Source: Pseudomonadota bacterium (GTDB lineage Bacteria; Pseudomonadota; Gammaproteobacteria; Xanthomonadales; Xanthomonadaceae). From it: DNA of 64,000 bases. The notes under the pieces are model-generated. The model saw only the letters and a list, made by a program, of their open reading frames with translations. It did not search any database and was not told where the DNA came from. Numbering within the stretch: position 1 is the stretch's first letter; the number at the start of each line of letters is the position of its first letter. The translations under genes and the position numbers were made by a program. Location: positions 62,001 to 126,000 of the forward strand of contig JAFEBV010000005.1 in the NCBI GenBank assembly GCA_018242485.1, given 5' to 3'. Shown here one piece after another: positions 25,080 through 33,660 of this stretch.

Positions 25080-25135
25080 ACAACTCAGTTACACAGTTGG
25101 TTTGACAGACTCCCCCACTCCCCATTCTCCGCACC

Positions 25136-26995
25136 TCACCCATTATTCGACCGCGCCGGGATGCGCAGGCGCTGGCCGGGGTGGACCTGGTTGCCAGCCA
25201 GATCGTTGAGTTCGCGCAGGCGCAGCAGGCTCACGCCGTATTGGCTGGCGATGTCACGCAGGCGTTCGCCGGGTTGGACGATGTGGATTTGCGGGCCGGG
25301 ATCGGCGGTCGCAAGCTGGATCGGCGCGGCGGGTACGGACGCGGCGATGGGCGCGGTCTGCGGCGTCGTATCGGCATCGGCGGTGCGGGTGTTCATGACC
25401 GGATCGACCGCGACGGACGCGACGCCGCCCCTATCGTGGCGACCGTGCGCATGCAGGGCGGCGAACTCGGTGCCCGGCAGCGGGGTGGAGACGAAATAAC
25501 CCTCCACGCCGCTGAGGATCGCGCCCGCCAGCTTGGCGCGATAACGCGGGTCGTTGAGCTTTTCTTCCTCGCCCTGATTGGTGATGAAGGCGGTCTCCAC
25601 CAGCATGGAGGGCACGTCCGGCGAGCGCAGGACGACGAAATTCGCGCGTTCCGGGTGCGCCTTGTGGGTGCGGCCGATGTCGCGCAGAGCCTGATGCACG
25701 CGCTCGGCGGCGTCGATGGATGCCTTCATGGTCGCGCTCTGCGACAGGTTCAGCAGCACCGAGGCCAGAGTGTTGTCCTTGTCGGACAGTTTGACTCCGC
25801 CCACCAGATCCGATGCGTTCTCGCGGTCGGCCAGCCAACGGGCCGCCTGCGAGGTCACGCCGCGCTCGGACAGCACCCACACCGACGAACCCGTGGCGTC
25901 GTGACCCGGCTCGGCGTCGCAATGGATGGAGATGAACAGGTCGGCCTTGGCTTCGCGGGCGATGTGATAGCGCTCTGCCAACGGCACGAAATAATCGCCG
26001 TCGCGGGTCAACACGGCTTTCATCCCCGGCACGGCGTCGATTTCCCGCGCCAGCTCGCGTGCCTCGGCCAAGGTGATGTTCTTTTCGTAGGTGCCGCTGT
26101 AGCCCTGCGCGCCGGTGTCCTTGCCGCCGTGGCCGGCGTCCACCGCGATCACGATCGGGCGCAGGCGATGGCCGAGCACGTCGCCGACGGTGCGCGCGCC
26201 GGGGCGGGAGGCTACTCCGCGACTGGCATCGTCAGCCATCCGCGTATCGCTGGCAGAAGGCAACGGCGTATTGGACGGCGTGGATGCCGCCGATGGCTCG
26301 ACGGAGGCTGAAGCGCCGTCACGGGTTGAATTCAGCCGGATCTTGACCGGTGCCGATGCCGGCGTCGGTGCGGTGACGGTCGCTACCGGCGGGGTGGCGA
26401 CGTAGGTCGGGTCGGATTCGGCATCCGCAGCGAGCGACACCTCGGTTGGGCGTTCCATGCGTGTGATCGGCATGGCCGGAGTCGGGGTCAGCGTTGCAGC
26501 CACCGACAGCCTTCCATGGGACGAGCCATCCAGCACGGCAGGAGCCGAGGCATCAATACGTGGAGCCTGCATGGGTTGCCGTGCAGCCATGCGACCCGCC
26601 GGGTCGCGCAGATCGACTTGCAGGCGTGCACGCCCGTCTTCCTGCCGCAGCGCGGTTTTCGCGCGCACTTTGGCGGTCATCTCGAACACCAGCCGCACGT
26701 CGCCGGGCACCGGCTGCCCGGTGCGTACATTTGCGACCACCCCGTCCGGGCCGGGCACGCGGAAGCCCTCGCCCAGCCGCGCATGGTGAACATCCACCAC
26801 CAGCCGATCCGGGTGGGCGAGCGAGAACACGTCGTAACGCGCGTCGGCCGGCACGTCGATGGCGATCCGGGTCAATCCCCCGACATCGCTCACCGTCACC
26901 TGCCCGACCTCGTCCGGCTGGCCGGCGAGCGCAGCGCCGCCGCAGGCCAGACACAGGGCGACAAACCCTCCCGAGATGATGGCAATTCCCCTCAT
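25136..26995 (-). CDS. amiC: N-acetylmuramoyl-L-alanine amidase AmiC with LysM
   Basis: A periplasmic zinc amidase that splits septal peptidoglycan during cell separation. It has 619 residues: signal peptide (about 1-24), AMIN domain (about 30-130, with VQVDL-type strands and VVDVHHARL), a Pro/Ala/Thr-rich linker of about 150 residues, the Amidase_3 domain (about 280-505) with zinc ligands in DAGHGGKDTGA, EKNITLAEARELAREI and ISIHCDAE, and a C-terminal LysM (IHIVQPGERLRDIASQYGVS). The C-terminal LysM is seen in Xanthomonadales and Pseudomonas versions. It lies downstream of tsaE and nnr on the same strand. Confidence 0.93.
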   Translation of the reverse strand: MRGIAIISGGFVALCLACGGAALAGQPDEVGQVTVSDVGGLTRIAIDVPADARYDVFSLAHPDRLVVDVHHARLGEGFRVPGPDGVVANVRTGQPVPGDVRLVFEMTAKVRAKTALRQEDGRARLQVDLRDPAGRMAARQPMQAPRIDASAPAVLDGSSHGRLSVAATLTPTPAMPITRMERPTEVSLAADAESDPTYVATPPVATVTAPTPASAPVKIRLNSTRDGASASVEPSAASTPSNTPLPSASDTRMADDASRGVASRPGARTVGDVLGHRLRPIVIAVDAGHGGKDTGAQGYSGTYEKNITLAEARELAREIDAVPGMKAVLTRDGDYFVPLAERYHIAREAKADLFISIHCDAEPGHDATGSSVWVLSERGVTSQAARWLADRENASDLVGGVKLSDKDNTLASVLLNLSQSATMKASIDAAERVHQALRDIGRTHKAHPERANFVVLRSPDVPSMLVETAFITNQGEEEKLNDPRYRAKLAGAILSGVEGYFVSTPLPGTEFAALHAHGRHDRGGVASVAVDPVMNTRTADADTTPQTAPIAASVPAAPIQLATADPGPQIHIVQPGERLRDIASQYGVSLLRLRELNDLAGNQVHPGQRLRIPARSNNG

Positions 26996-27102
26996 GGCGG
27001 GTATTGATACTGCAAACCACCGCCGATTGCAAGAGGTTTTCCCTTGCTTATCCGATACCTAGCCTAACTATCTGGAATCTGCCACAGAAATGTCGTCCAG
27101 GT

Positions 27103-27561
27103 TCATATGTACGCGCACCCATCCAGCCACGCCGTTCCAGCTTCCGAGCACGCTTCCAGCACGGCTATCCGCCCCTCACCTTGCAGCACCAGTTCGATCC
27201 GCAGATCGGCTTCCGGCAACGCGCCACGGCCGCGTTCGGGCCATTCGACCAGCCACAGCACGGCTTGCGCCGCGAGCGTATCCAGGCCGAGGAAATCCAG
27301 TTCATCCGGGGCGGCGATCCGGTACAAATCCATATGCACGGCCTCGCCGCCGCCGGGCAGTCGATACGGCTCGATCAGGGTGTAGGTGGGGCTGCGGATC
27401 GTCCCGGTGACGCCCAGCGCCCGCAACAGGGCACGCGCGAGGGTGGATTTGCCAGCACCCAGATCGCCGTGCAGATAGACGACTGCGCGCGGCGGGCGGG
27501 TGGTGGCCAGCACCGCGCCCAGTCGCTCGGTCGCCGCGGCATCCGGCAGGCTCAGGCGCAT
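27103..27561 (-). CDS. tsaE: tRNA threonylcarbamoyladenosine biosynthesis ATPase TsaE
   Basis: ATPase partner of the TsaB-TsaD complex that puts t6A on tRNA position 37. The 152-residue protein carries the Walker A motif GDLGAGKSTLARALLRALG, the TIRSPTYTLIEPY block and VHMDLYRIAAPDELDFLGLD with the Walker B-like region, then WLVEWPERG. The start overlaps the nnr stop by 10 bases, the usual nnr-tsaE-amiC order. Confidence 0.93.
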   Translation of the reverse strand: MRLSLPDAAATERLGAVLATTRPPRAVVYLHGDLGAGKSTLARALLRALGVTGTIRSPTYTLIEPYRLPGGGEAVHMDLYRIAAPDELDFLGLDTLAAQAVLWLVEWPERGRGALPEADLRIELVLQGEGRIAVLEACSEAGTAWLDGCAYI

Positions 27562-29045
27562 GGATTCGCCAGCCGGCGCAGATGGGAGAACAGATCAGAC
27601 GCCAGCAGCCCGCGCATGCCCTCGCCTGCGGCGGCGTCGCCTGCGGCGGCGTGCAGCAAGGTGCCGCAGGCGGCGGCATCGAAGGCCGAAAGCCCCTGCG
27701 CACGCAACGCGGCGATCACCCCGGTCAGCACGTCGCCCATCCCGCCCGTGGCCATGCCCGGGTTGCCCGCGTCGATGACGCAAGGCGTCACACCCGATGC
27801 TGCGATGATGCTGCCGGCACCCTTGAGCACCACCGCGCACGCATACCGCTCCGCGAGGCGTTCTGCGGCGGTGAAGCGGTCGGCCTGCACCTGCGCGGTG
27901 GCGATGCCCAGCAACCGACCGGCCTCGCCGGGGTGCGGGGTGAGCACCGCATCGGGCAAGGCTCGCGGTGCGGCGGCGATGCGGTTCAGGGCGTCGGCGT
28001 CGAGCACCAGAGGTTTGCCGGACGTGAGCGCCAGCGCCAGCAACGCGCGCCCCCAGTCGCCATCGTCCAGCCCGGGGCCGACCGCCAGCACGCCCGGACG
28101 CGCGCTGGCAGCGGCGAAATCGGCTGCATCCTCGACCGCCCGCGCCATCAGTTCCGGCCGCCGCGCCAACAGTGCGCCGACGTGATCGGCGCGGGTGGCC
28201 ACGCTCACCAGCCCTGCCCCACAGCGCAACGCAGCCTCCGCCGCCAGCGCCACTGCACCGGCCATGCCGTGATCGCCGCCCACGCACAGCACATGCCCGA
28301 AATCGCCCTTGTTGGTGTCCAACTCGCGACGCGGAAGCCAGCCCACGAGCGCATCCGGGTTCAGCAGCCGTGCCGTCGGCGAGTGCCTGGAAATCACCGA
28401 GTCCGGCACGCCCAAACCATCCAGCAGCAGTTCGCCGACATGATCCAGCGCCGCACCGGTGTGCAGGCCGCGTTTATCGACGATGAAAGTCAACGTGCGG
28501 ACAGCGTGGATGGCCGCGCCGGGAACGTGGCCGCGGTCGGCATCCACGCCACTGGGCACGTCCAGTGCCAACACATCCACGCCCGCGCCGTTGATGGCGT
28601 CGATCAACGCAAGTGCCGCGCCTTCCGGTGCGCGTGCCAGACCGATGCCGAACAAGGAATCCACCCACAGATCGACCGCCGGCAACGCACCGTCGAACAC
28701 CATCGTCTCGCCACCAGCCGCACCCCAATCCGCGCTGGCCTGCCGTGCCGCGTCGCTGCGCGCGGCTCCACCGGGCAGGCAGACGACGCGCACATCGCAA
28801 CCGGCCGCGCGAGCCAGCCGCGCCAGCACATAGCCATCGCCGCCGTTGTTGCCCGACCCGCAGGCAATGCCGATCCGCCGCGCCTGCGGCCACGCCAGTT
28901 GCACATGTCGGAAAGCCGCCCGCCCCGCACGCTGCATCAGTTCGTATTCACTGATGCCCAAAGCAACTTGCGCCGCACGGTCGATGGCGCGCGCGGCAGC
29001 ATTGTCGTACAGCGGCGAAGAAAGCGTGGAAGAAAGATGGGTCAT
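27552..29045 (-). CDS. nnr: Bifunctional NAD(P)H-hydrate epimerase/dehydratase
   Basis: Repairs hydrated NAD(P)H: the N-terminal epimerase domain (about 1-205, with GSGNNGGDGYVLARLA and DVPSGVDADRG) turns the R into the S hydrate, and the C-terminal ADP-dependent dehydratase domain (about 215-495, with KGDFGHVLCVGGDHGMAGA, DADALNRIA and GNPGMATGGMGDVLTG) restores NAD(P)H. The ATG at 29045 gives 497 residues, normal for the family; the frame is open 53 codons upstream without homology. It overlaps tsaE. Confidence 0.93.
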   Translation of the reverse strand: MTHLSSTLSSPLYDNAAARAIDRAAQVALGISEYELMQRAGRAAFRHVQLAWPQARRIGIACGSGNNGGDGYVLARLARAAGCDVRVVCLPGGAARSDAARQASADWGAAGGETMVFDGALPAVDLWVDSLFGIGLARAPEGAALALIDAINGAGVDVLALDVPSGVDADRGHVPGAAIHAVRTLTFIVDKRGLHTGAALDHVGELLLDGLGVPDSVISRHSPTARLLNPDALVGWLPRRELDTNKGDFGHVLCVGGDHGMAGAVALAAEAALRCGAGLVSVATRADHVGALLARRPELMARAVEDAADFAAASARPGVLAVGPGLDDGDWGRALLALALTSGKPLVLDADALNRIAAAPRALPDAVLTPHPGEAGRLLGIATAQVQADRFTAAERLAERYACAVVLKGAGSIIAASGVTPCVIDAGNPGMATGGMGDVLTGVIAALRAQGLSAFDAAACGTLLHAAAGDAAAGEGMRGLLASDLFSHLRRLANPCA

Positions 29046-29190
29046 GCCGCGATTGTAAAGCCGGCAGCCATGATGAACGGGGCGACGGCCTGCACACGGA
29101 CTACGCGACGAGGTTTTCGATGACAGACTCCAACCGCCTGCGCTACCGTCACCACGCTGTGACACTTCCCCCCATCGCCCTGGAGCCGGC

Positions 29191-29853
29191 ATGACCACCG
29201 CCACCGTCGATTCGCTGCCGGTCGCCTACGACTGGCGCGAGGAACTCGCATCCAGCCTCATCCATGGTCTCGGCATCGTGCTGAGCATCGCCGGGCTGGC
29301 GGTGCTGGTCGGCTTTGCCGCGCGGGCCGGCGGCGCACGCGAAATCGCCAGCGTGGCCATCTACGGCACGACTTTGATCCTGCTCTACACCGCATCCACC
29401 CTGTATCACGGCATTCCGATCGCGCGCGCCAAGGCGGTGTTGCGCCGGCTCGACCACGCCGCGATCTTCCTGCTGATCGCCGGCACCTACACGCCTTTCA
29501 CCCTGCTCGCCCTGCGCGGCGCTTGGGGGTACGGGCTGCTGGCGCTGGTGTGGACGCTGGCTTTGGTCGGCATCGGGCTGGAATGGCGACGGGTGCGCAA
29601 CCGCGTGCTGATGGCCGCGTTGTACACCGCGATGGGCTGGATCGGCGTGGCTGCGATCGGGCCGATGGCCGCGCATCTGGGAACCGGTGGGCTGTGGCTG
29701 CTGTTCGGCGGCGGCGCGGCCTACACGCTGGGCGTGCCGTTCTACCTGTGGCGACGCCTGCGCTTCGGCCACGCACTGTGGCATGCCTTCGTGCTGGCCG
29801 GCAGCGTGCTGCAATTCTTCGCGGTGCTGCTGTACCTGCTGCCGCGAGGGTGA
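29191..29853 (+). CDS. Hemolysin III family protein (TrhA/YqfA type)
   Basis: A 220-residue seven-TM protein of the hemolysin III/PAQR family. The N-terminal ELASSLIHGLGIVLSIAGL, the S-x-LYHG motif (STLYHGIPIARAKAVLRRLDHAAIFLLIAGTY, in pieces) and a late FGHALWHAFVLAGSVLQFFAV contain the Ser, Asp and three His residues thought to form a zinc hydrolase-like site. Members affect membrane-lipid balance in E. coli (YqfA); cytolysis is not established. It is divergent from nnr and stands 51 bases before queG. Confidence 0.88.
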   Translation: MTTATVDSLPVAYDWREELASSLIHGLGIVLSIAGLAVLVGFAARAGGAREIASVAIYGTTLILLYTASTLYHGIPIARAKAVLRRLDHAAIFLLIAGTYTPFTLLALRGAWGYGLLALVWTLALVGIGLEWRRVRNRVLMAALYTAMGWIGVAAIGPMAAHLGTGGLWLLFGGGAAYTLGVPFYLWRRLRFGHALWHAFVLAGSVLQFFAVLLYLLPRG

Positions 29854-29904
29854 AGCACGCCGTCGCACCATATCGACGGCATCACCCAGCGGCATAATCC
29901 CGGC

Positions 29905-30978
29905 ATGACGGCCGCCGTACACACCGACCCCGCGCAACTGAAGGAGCGCATCCGCGCGTGGGCGGCCGACTTGGGGTTTGCGCGACTGGGCGTATCCGAT
30001 GTCGAACTGCGCGACGATGCCGCGCACCTGCGTCGCTGGCTGGCGCAGGGCATGCACGGCGACATGGAATGGATGGCCCGCCACGGCGCGATGCGCGAAA
30101 GACCCGACGCGCTGCGCCCGGGCACCCTCCGCGTGTTGTCGGTGCGGATGGATTACGCCACCTCGGAAACCGCCGACGACTGGGCCGCGCTCGCGGACGG
30201 CCAGCGCGCCTACGTCGCCCGCTATGCGCGCGGTCGCGATTACCACAAGCTGATGCGCGGTCGCCTGCAGAAACTCGCCGAACGCATCGCGGCGGAAATC
30301 GGCCCCTTCGGCTACCGCGCCTTCGTCGATTCCGCGCCGGTGCTCGAACGCGCGCTGGCGCGCAACGCCGGGCTGGGCTGGATCGGCAAGCACACCTGCC
30401 TGATCGACCGCGACCACGGCTCGTGGTTTTTCCTCGGCGAGATCTACACCGACCTGCCGCTGCCGGTCGATGCGCCGGCCAGCGCGCACTGCGGCACCTG
30501 CACACGCTGCATCGAGGTGTGCCCGACGCAGGCCATCCTCGCACCGCATCGGCTCGATGCGCGCCGCTGCATCGCCTATCTGACCATCGAGCACGAAGGC
30601 GCGATTCCCGAGGAATTGCGCGCGCCGATCGGCAACCGCGTATTCGGCTGCGACGATTGCCAGTTGATCTGCCCGTGGAACAAGTTCGCCAAGGTCGCCG
30701 CCGAGCCGGATTTCCGCGTGCGCAACCGGCTGGATTCAGCCAGCCTCATCGAACTGTTCGCGTGGACGGAAGACGAGTTCCTGCAACGCACCGAAGGCTC
30801 GGCGATCCGTCGCCTCGGCCACGAGCGCTGGCTGCGCAACATCGCCGTCGGTTTGGGCAATGCGCCAACCACGGCGGATGTCATCGACGCCCTGCGCACG
30901 CATGCCGATCACCCGTCAGCGCTGGTGCGCGAGCACGTCGCGTGGGCGCTGGCGCGGCACGGACAGATACAGGATTGA
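29905..30978 (+). CDS. queG: Epoxyqueuosine reductase
   Basis: A cobalamin-dependent enzyme that performs the last step of queuosine synthesis in tRNA. The 357-residue protein has the N-terminal B12-binding fold with YARGRDYHKLMRGRLQKLAE, then two 4Fe-4S motifs of ferredoxin type, CGTCTRCIEVCPT and CDDCQLICPWN, and a C-terminal HEAT-like helical end (LRTHADHPSALVREHVAWAL). Length and layout match E. coli QueG. A strong bidirectional hairpin follows the stop. Confidence 0.93.
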   Translation: MTAAVHTDPAQLKERIRAWAADLGFARLGVSDVELRDDAAHLRRWLAQGMHGDMEWMARHGAMRERPDALRPGTLRVLSVRMDYATSETADDWAALADGQRAYVARYARGRDYHKLMRGRLQKLAERIAAEIGPFGYRAFVDSAPVLERALARNAGLGWIGKHTCLIDRDHGSWFFLGEIYTDLPLPVDAPASAHCGTCTRCIEVCPTQAILAPHRLDARRCIAYLTIEHEGAIPEELRAPIGNRVFGCDDCQLICPWNKFAKVAAEPDFRVRNRLDSASLIELFAWTEDEFLQRTEGSAIRRLGHERWLRNIAVGLGNAPTTADVIDALRTHADHPSALVREHVAWALARHGQIQD

Positions 30979-31016
30979 ACATGAAGGCGGCGACCGCTGC
31001 CGCGCGGCGGGAATAC

Positions 31017-31042
31017 GGAAACGGCCCCGCAGGGCCGTTTCC
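31017..31042. terminator. Bidirectional terminator between queG and the TonB-dependent receptor
   Basis: A perfect 11-base stem (GGAAACGGCCC and GGGCCGTTTCC) around a four-base loop, in the 80-base gap between two convergent genes. The stem's outer A/T-rich pairs give a short T-run on the plus side (GTTTCCTT). This is the best-formed terminator in the window. Confidence 0.75.
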
Positions 31043-31058
31043 TTGAACTGTCATCGGA

Positions 31059-33593
31059 TCAATCGAAGTCCTGCGTGAATCGCAATCCCAGCGTGCGCGG
31101 CTGGATCGGGATGATGTAGTACTGGCCGTTCGGATACCCCGGCACCACCCCGTGCGCCGCACAAACTTGCGGCGTGCATGACGAGAAGCGCCCCATCTCG
31201 CCCCTGGCGCCAAACGCATTGTTGAGGAATCCGTCCAGCGCCCAGTTGCCGTGCCGTATCCCCGCCGAAAGATCGAACGTGTTGTAGGCCGGCAAGTCGC
31301 CCAGCAAGCTGCGCTCGATGGCCCGCAGATCCGATGTGCGCCGGCCGACGTGCACGAACGCGCCCTGCACGTAGGCGTCCATGCCGTTCACCTGGAACTC
31401 GTAACGGGCGATCAAGTTGGCCTTGAACTTCGGCGTGATCGGCAGTTGCGTGCCCTTGGGCGCGAGCGGCACCGCGCAATTGGTGATCGGATGGCCGTTG
31501 GCATCGGTGGCCCCGCAATAATTCGCGGTCAGCTTGGCGTCGTACCAGGCGGCGCTGCCGGTGATCAGCAGGTCGTCGGTGGCGCGCCAGTTGATGTTGG
31601 TCTCCATGCCGTTGATACGCGCCTGATTGGCGTTGTGGATCTCCGGCAGGCTGTTCTGGCCGAGCACGGTGAACTGGAAGTCCTTCCAGCGCTCGTCGAA
31701 CAAAGCGCCGTTCCAGCGGAAACGACCGTCGGCCCAGCTGGTCTTCCAGCCGACCTCGTAGTTGGTCAGGAAGTCGGACAGATACGGCGGCAAGGTACTG
31801 CGGCGGTTCACGCCGCCCGGACGATAGCCTTCCGACCACGTCGCATAGACCATCTTCGTCGGATCGATCTGCCAGCTCAGGTTGAACTTGCCGACGTGAT
31901 TGGTCTCGCGCACGCTCTTGGAAACCTCGGTGCACGGCGCGCCGTTGTAGGGCACGAACGGCGTCTGGCACGACGCCACACCCTGCGAACTCCAGCCCCA
32001 GTCGCCGAAGCCGAAGAAGCCGTCGAGGCTGTTGTGGACGCGGAACTCGCGTATTCCGGCAGTGGCCTTGAGCGCATCGGTGATCTTGTAGGTGGCCTCG
32101 CCGAACAAAGCCTCGTCGCGATCCACACGCGTTTGATCCGTCAGCCAGAGCGTGTTGGGCCAGCCGGGGACGGACTGCTCGGGCGAGAAGCCGTCGATCA
32201 GGTAATCCTGAAGAATGGCGTGGCTCTGCCGCTGCCAGTAGAAACCGCCGACGAAGCTCAGGCGCCAGTCGTCCGGCGATGCGATCCGCAACTCGTGGCT
32301 GGTCTTGCGGAACGCGTCCACGTTGTGAATGTGCTGCGAGGGATTGATGATGTGTCCGCCCGGCGCGCACGACGAAGTGGCCTTGTCGTAATGGTCGCAA
32401 ATGAATTGCCCGTAACTGAGCAGCGAGTCGTACCAGAACGAATAGTCGTTGTAATCCAGGTCGGAGCGCTCGTGCCGGTTCAGATGGGCGAAGGCATAGG
32501 TCAGGTCGAACGCGCCGATCTTGCCCTGGATGGTCAACGCCGCCTGCGTCCAGCTGTCGGTGTTGTCCTCCGGATAGAAGTGCGTGATCTGCTCGAAGCC
32601 GACCTGCGGGTCGTAGGCGAACAGGCCGTTGGTGTGCGAACGCTGGGTGATGACGCTGGGGCTGATCGTCCAGCCGTCGTCGAGATCGATCTTCAGCGCC
32701 GCACGCAACCCGCGGGTATCGCCGTCGTTGTAGTGGTTGCGCGCGGCCCCGGTGCACACGCGCAGCGCCGAATCCACGCAACCCGAATCGGCGTTGTCGA
32801 TCGTGCCGCCCCAACTCGGAAACGTGCGCGTGCCGGGAACGTTGTCGATGAAGCCGGCATCGTGCCTGCTCCACCCGACCACGCGCAGGGCGATGTGGTC
32901 GTTGAAGGGCTGGTTGACGAAGCCTTCGGCGACGTAACCGGCACCGCCGTGATCGACGGTATTGGCTTCCAGCACATACTGCGCAGAGAAGTGCGACGGG
33001 TCTGGCTTGTTGGTGATGATGCGCAGCGTGCCCGACTGCGAGCTGGCGCCGTACAGCGTACCTTGCGGTCCGGCCAGCGACTCCACGCGCGCGATGTCGT
33101 AGATCTGCAGGTTCAGCGGCCCGTCGATGGTGGTGATCGGCTCCTCGTCGAGATAGACGCCCACGCTGGGCAACGGACCGGAATGGTTGTTGTCACCGCC
33201 GTCGGCCACGCCGCGCATGTACACCTGCGCGCCGCGCTGGCCGCCGCCGCTGGTGGGATTGAAGGTCACCGCGGGCAGGTACTTGACGAAATCGCTGAAG
33301 TCGCGCACGTCGAGTTGTTCGAGCTTCTGCGTGCCGAGCACATCCAGGCTCAAGGGCACCTTCTGCGGGTTTTCCGCGCGTTTCTGTGCGGTCACGGTGA
33401 TGGTGTCGAGCGTCTTGGCCTTGGTCTTGCCGTTGGCTGGCGCGGCACCACTGTCCGTGGCGGCTGGCGCAGGCGCCTGATCGGTCTGCGCCCAGGCTGC
33501 GGTGGCGCAAGCCAGACAAACTGCCGCCGCCAGCGGCAACCGACGGCATACGGGCGCGCGCCGCCCGCGATTCCCCTTTCGCGTCTCACGCAT
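31059..33593 (-). CDS. TonB-dependent receptor
   Basis: An 844-residue outer-membrane receptor. Signal peptide about 1-35 (LPLAAAVCLACATAAWAQ), a Pro/Ala-rich stretch, the TonB box region LDTITVTAQKR, the plug domain (about 60-185, with SLDVLGTQKLEQLDVRDFSD, QVYMRGVADGG and GPQGTLYGASSQSGTLRI), then a 22-strand barrel ending LGLRFTQDFD with the terminal aromatic. The ligand is unknown; the plug resembles receptors for sugars or aromatic compounds in Xanthomonadales and sphingomonads more than siderophore receptors. GGGGAGA precedes the ATG at 33593. It is 67 bases downstream of a TPR-sulfotransferase, a recurrent pairing. Confidence 0.9.
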   Translation of the reverse strand: MRETRKGNRGRRAPVCRRLPLAAAVCLACATAAWAQTDQAPAPAATDSGAAPANGKTKAKTLDTITVTAQKRAENPQKVPLSLDVLGTQKLEQLDVRDFSDFVKYLPAVTFNPTSGGGQRGAQVYMRGVADGGDNNHSGPLPSVGVYLDEEPITTIDGPLNLQIYDIARVESLAGPQGTLYGASSQSGTLRIITNKPDPSHFSAQYVLEANTVDHGGAGYVAEGFVNQPFNDHIALRVVGWSRHDAGFIDNVPGTRTFPSWGGTIDNADSGCVDSALRVCTGAARNHYNDGDTRGLRAALKIDLDDGWTISPSVITQRSHTNGLFAYDPQVGFEQITHFYPEDNTDSWTQAALTIQGKIGAFDLTYAFAHLNRHERSDLDYNDYSFWYDSLLSYGQFICDHYDKATSSCAPGGHIINPSQHIHNVDAFRKTSHELRIASPDDWRLSFVGGFYWQRQSHAILQDYLIDGFSPEQSVPGWPNTLWLTDQTRVDRDEALFGEATYKITDALKATAGIREFRVHNSLDGFFGFGDWGWSSQGVASCQTPFVPYNGAPCTEVSKSVRETNHVGKFNLSWQIDPTKMVYATWSEGYRPGGVNRRSTLPPYLSDFLTNYEVGWKTSWADGRFRWNGALFDERWKDFQFTVLGQNSLPEIHNANQARINGMETNINWRATDDLLITGSAAWYDAKLTANYCGATDANGHPITNCAVPLAPKGTQLPITPKFKANLIARYEFQVNGMDAYVQGAFVHVGRRTSDLRAIERSLLGDLPAYNTFDLSAGIRHGNWALDGFLNNAFGARGEMGRFSSCTPQVCAAHGVVPGYPNGQYYIIPIQPRTLGLRFTQDFD

Positions 33594-33660
33594 CGTCGTT
33601 CTCCCCTTTGGATGTTCGTGAACCCCTGATTCCGCGGCAATCTCCCGCCCCTTGTCGCGC

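Noticed and set aside
31251..33629. Open plus-strand frame of 792 codons opposite the TonB-dependent receptor
   Set aside because: A shadow frame: the opposite strand has a complete receptor with signal peptide, plug and barrel.
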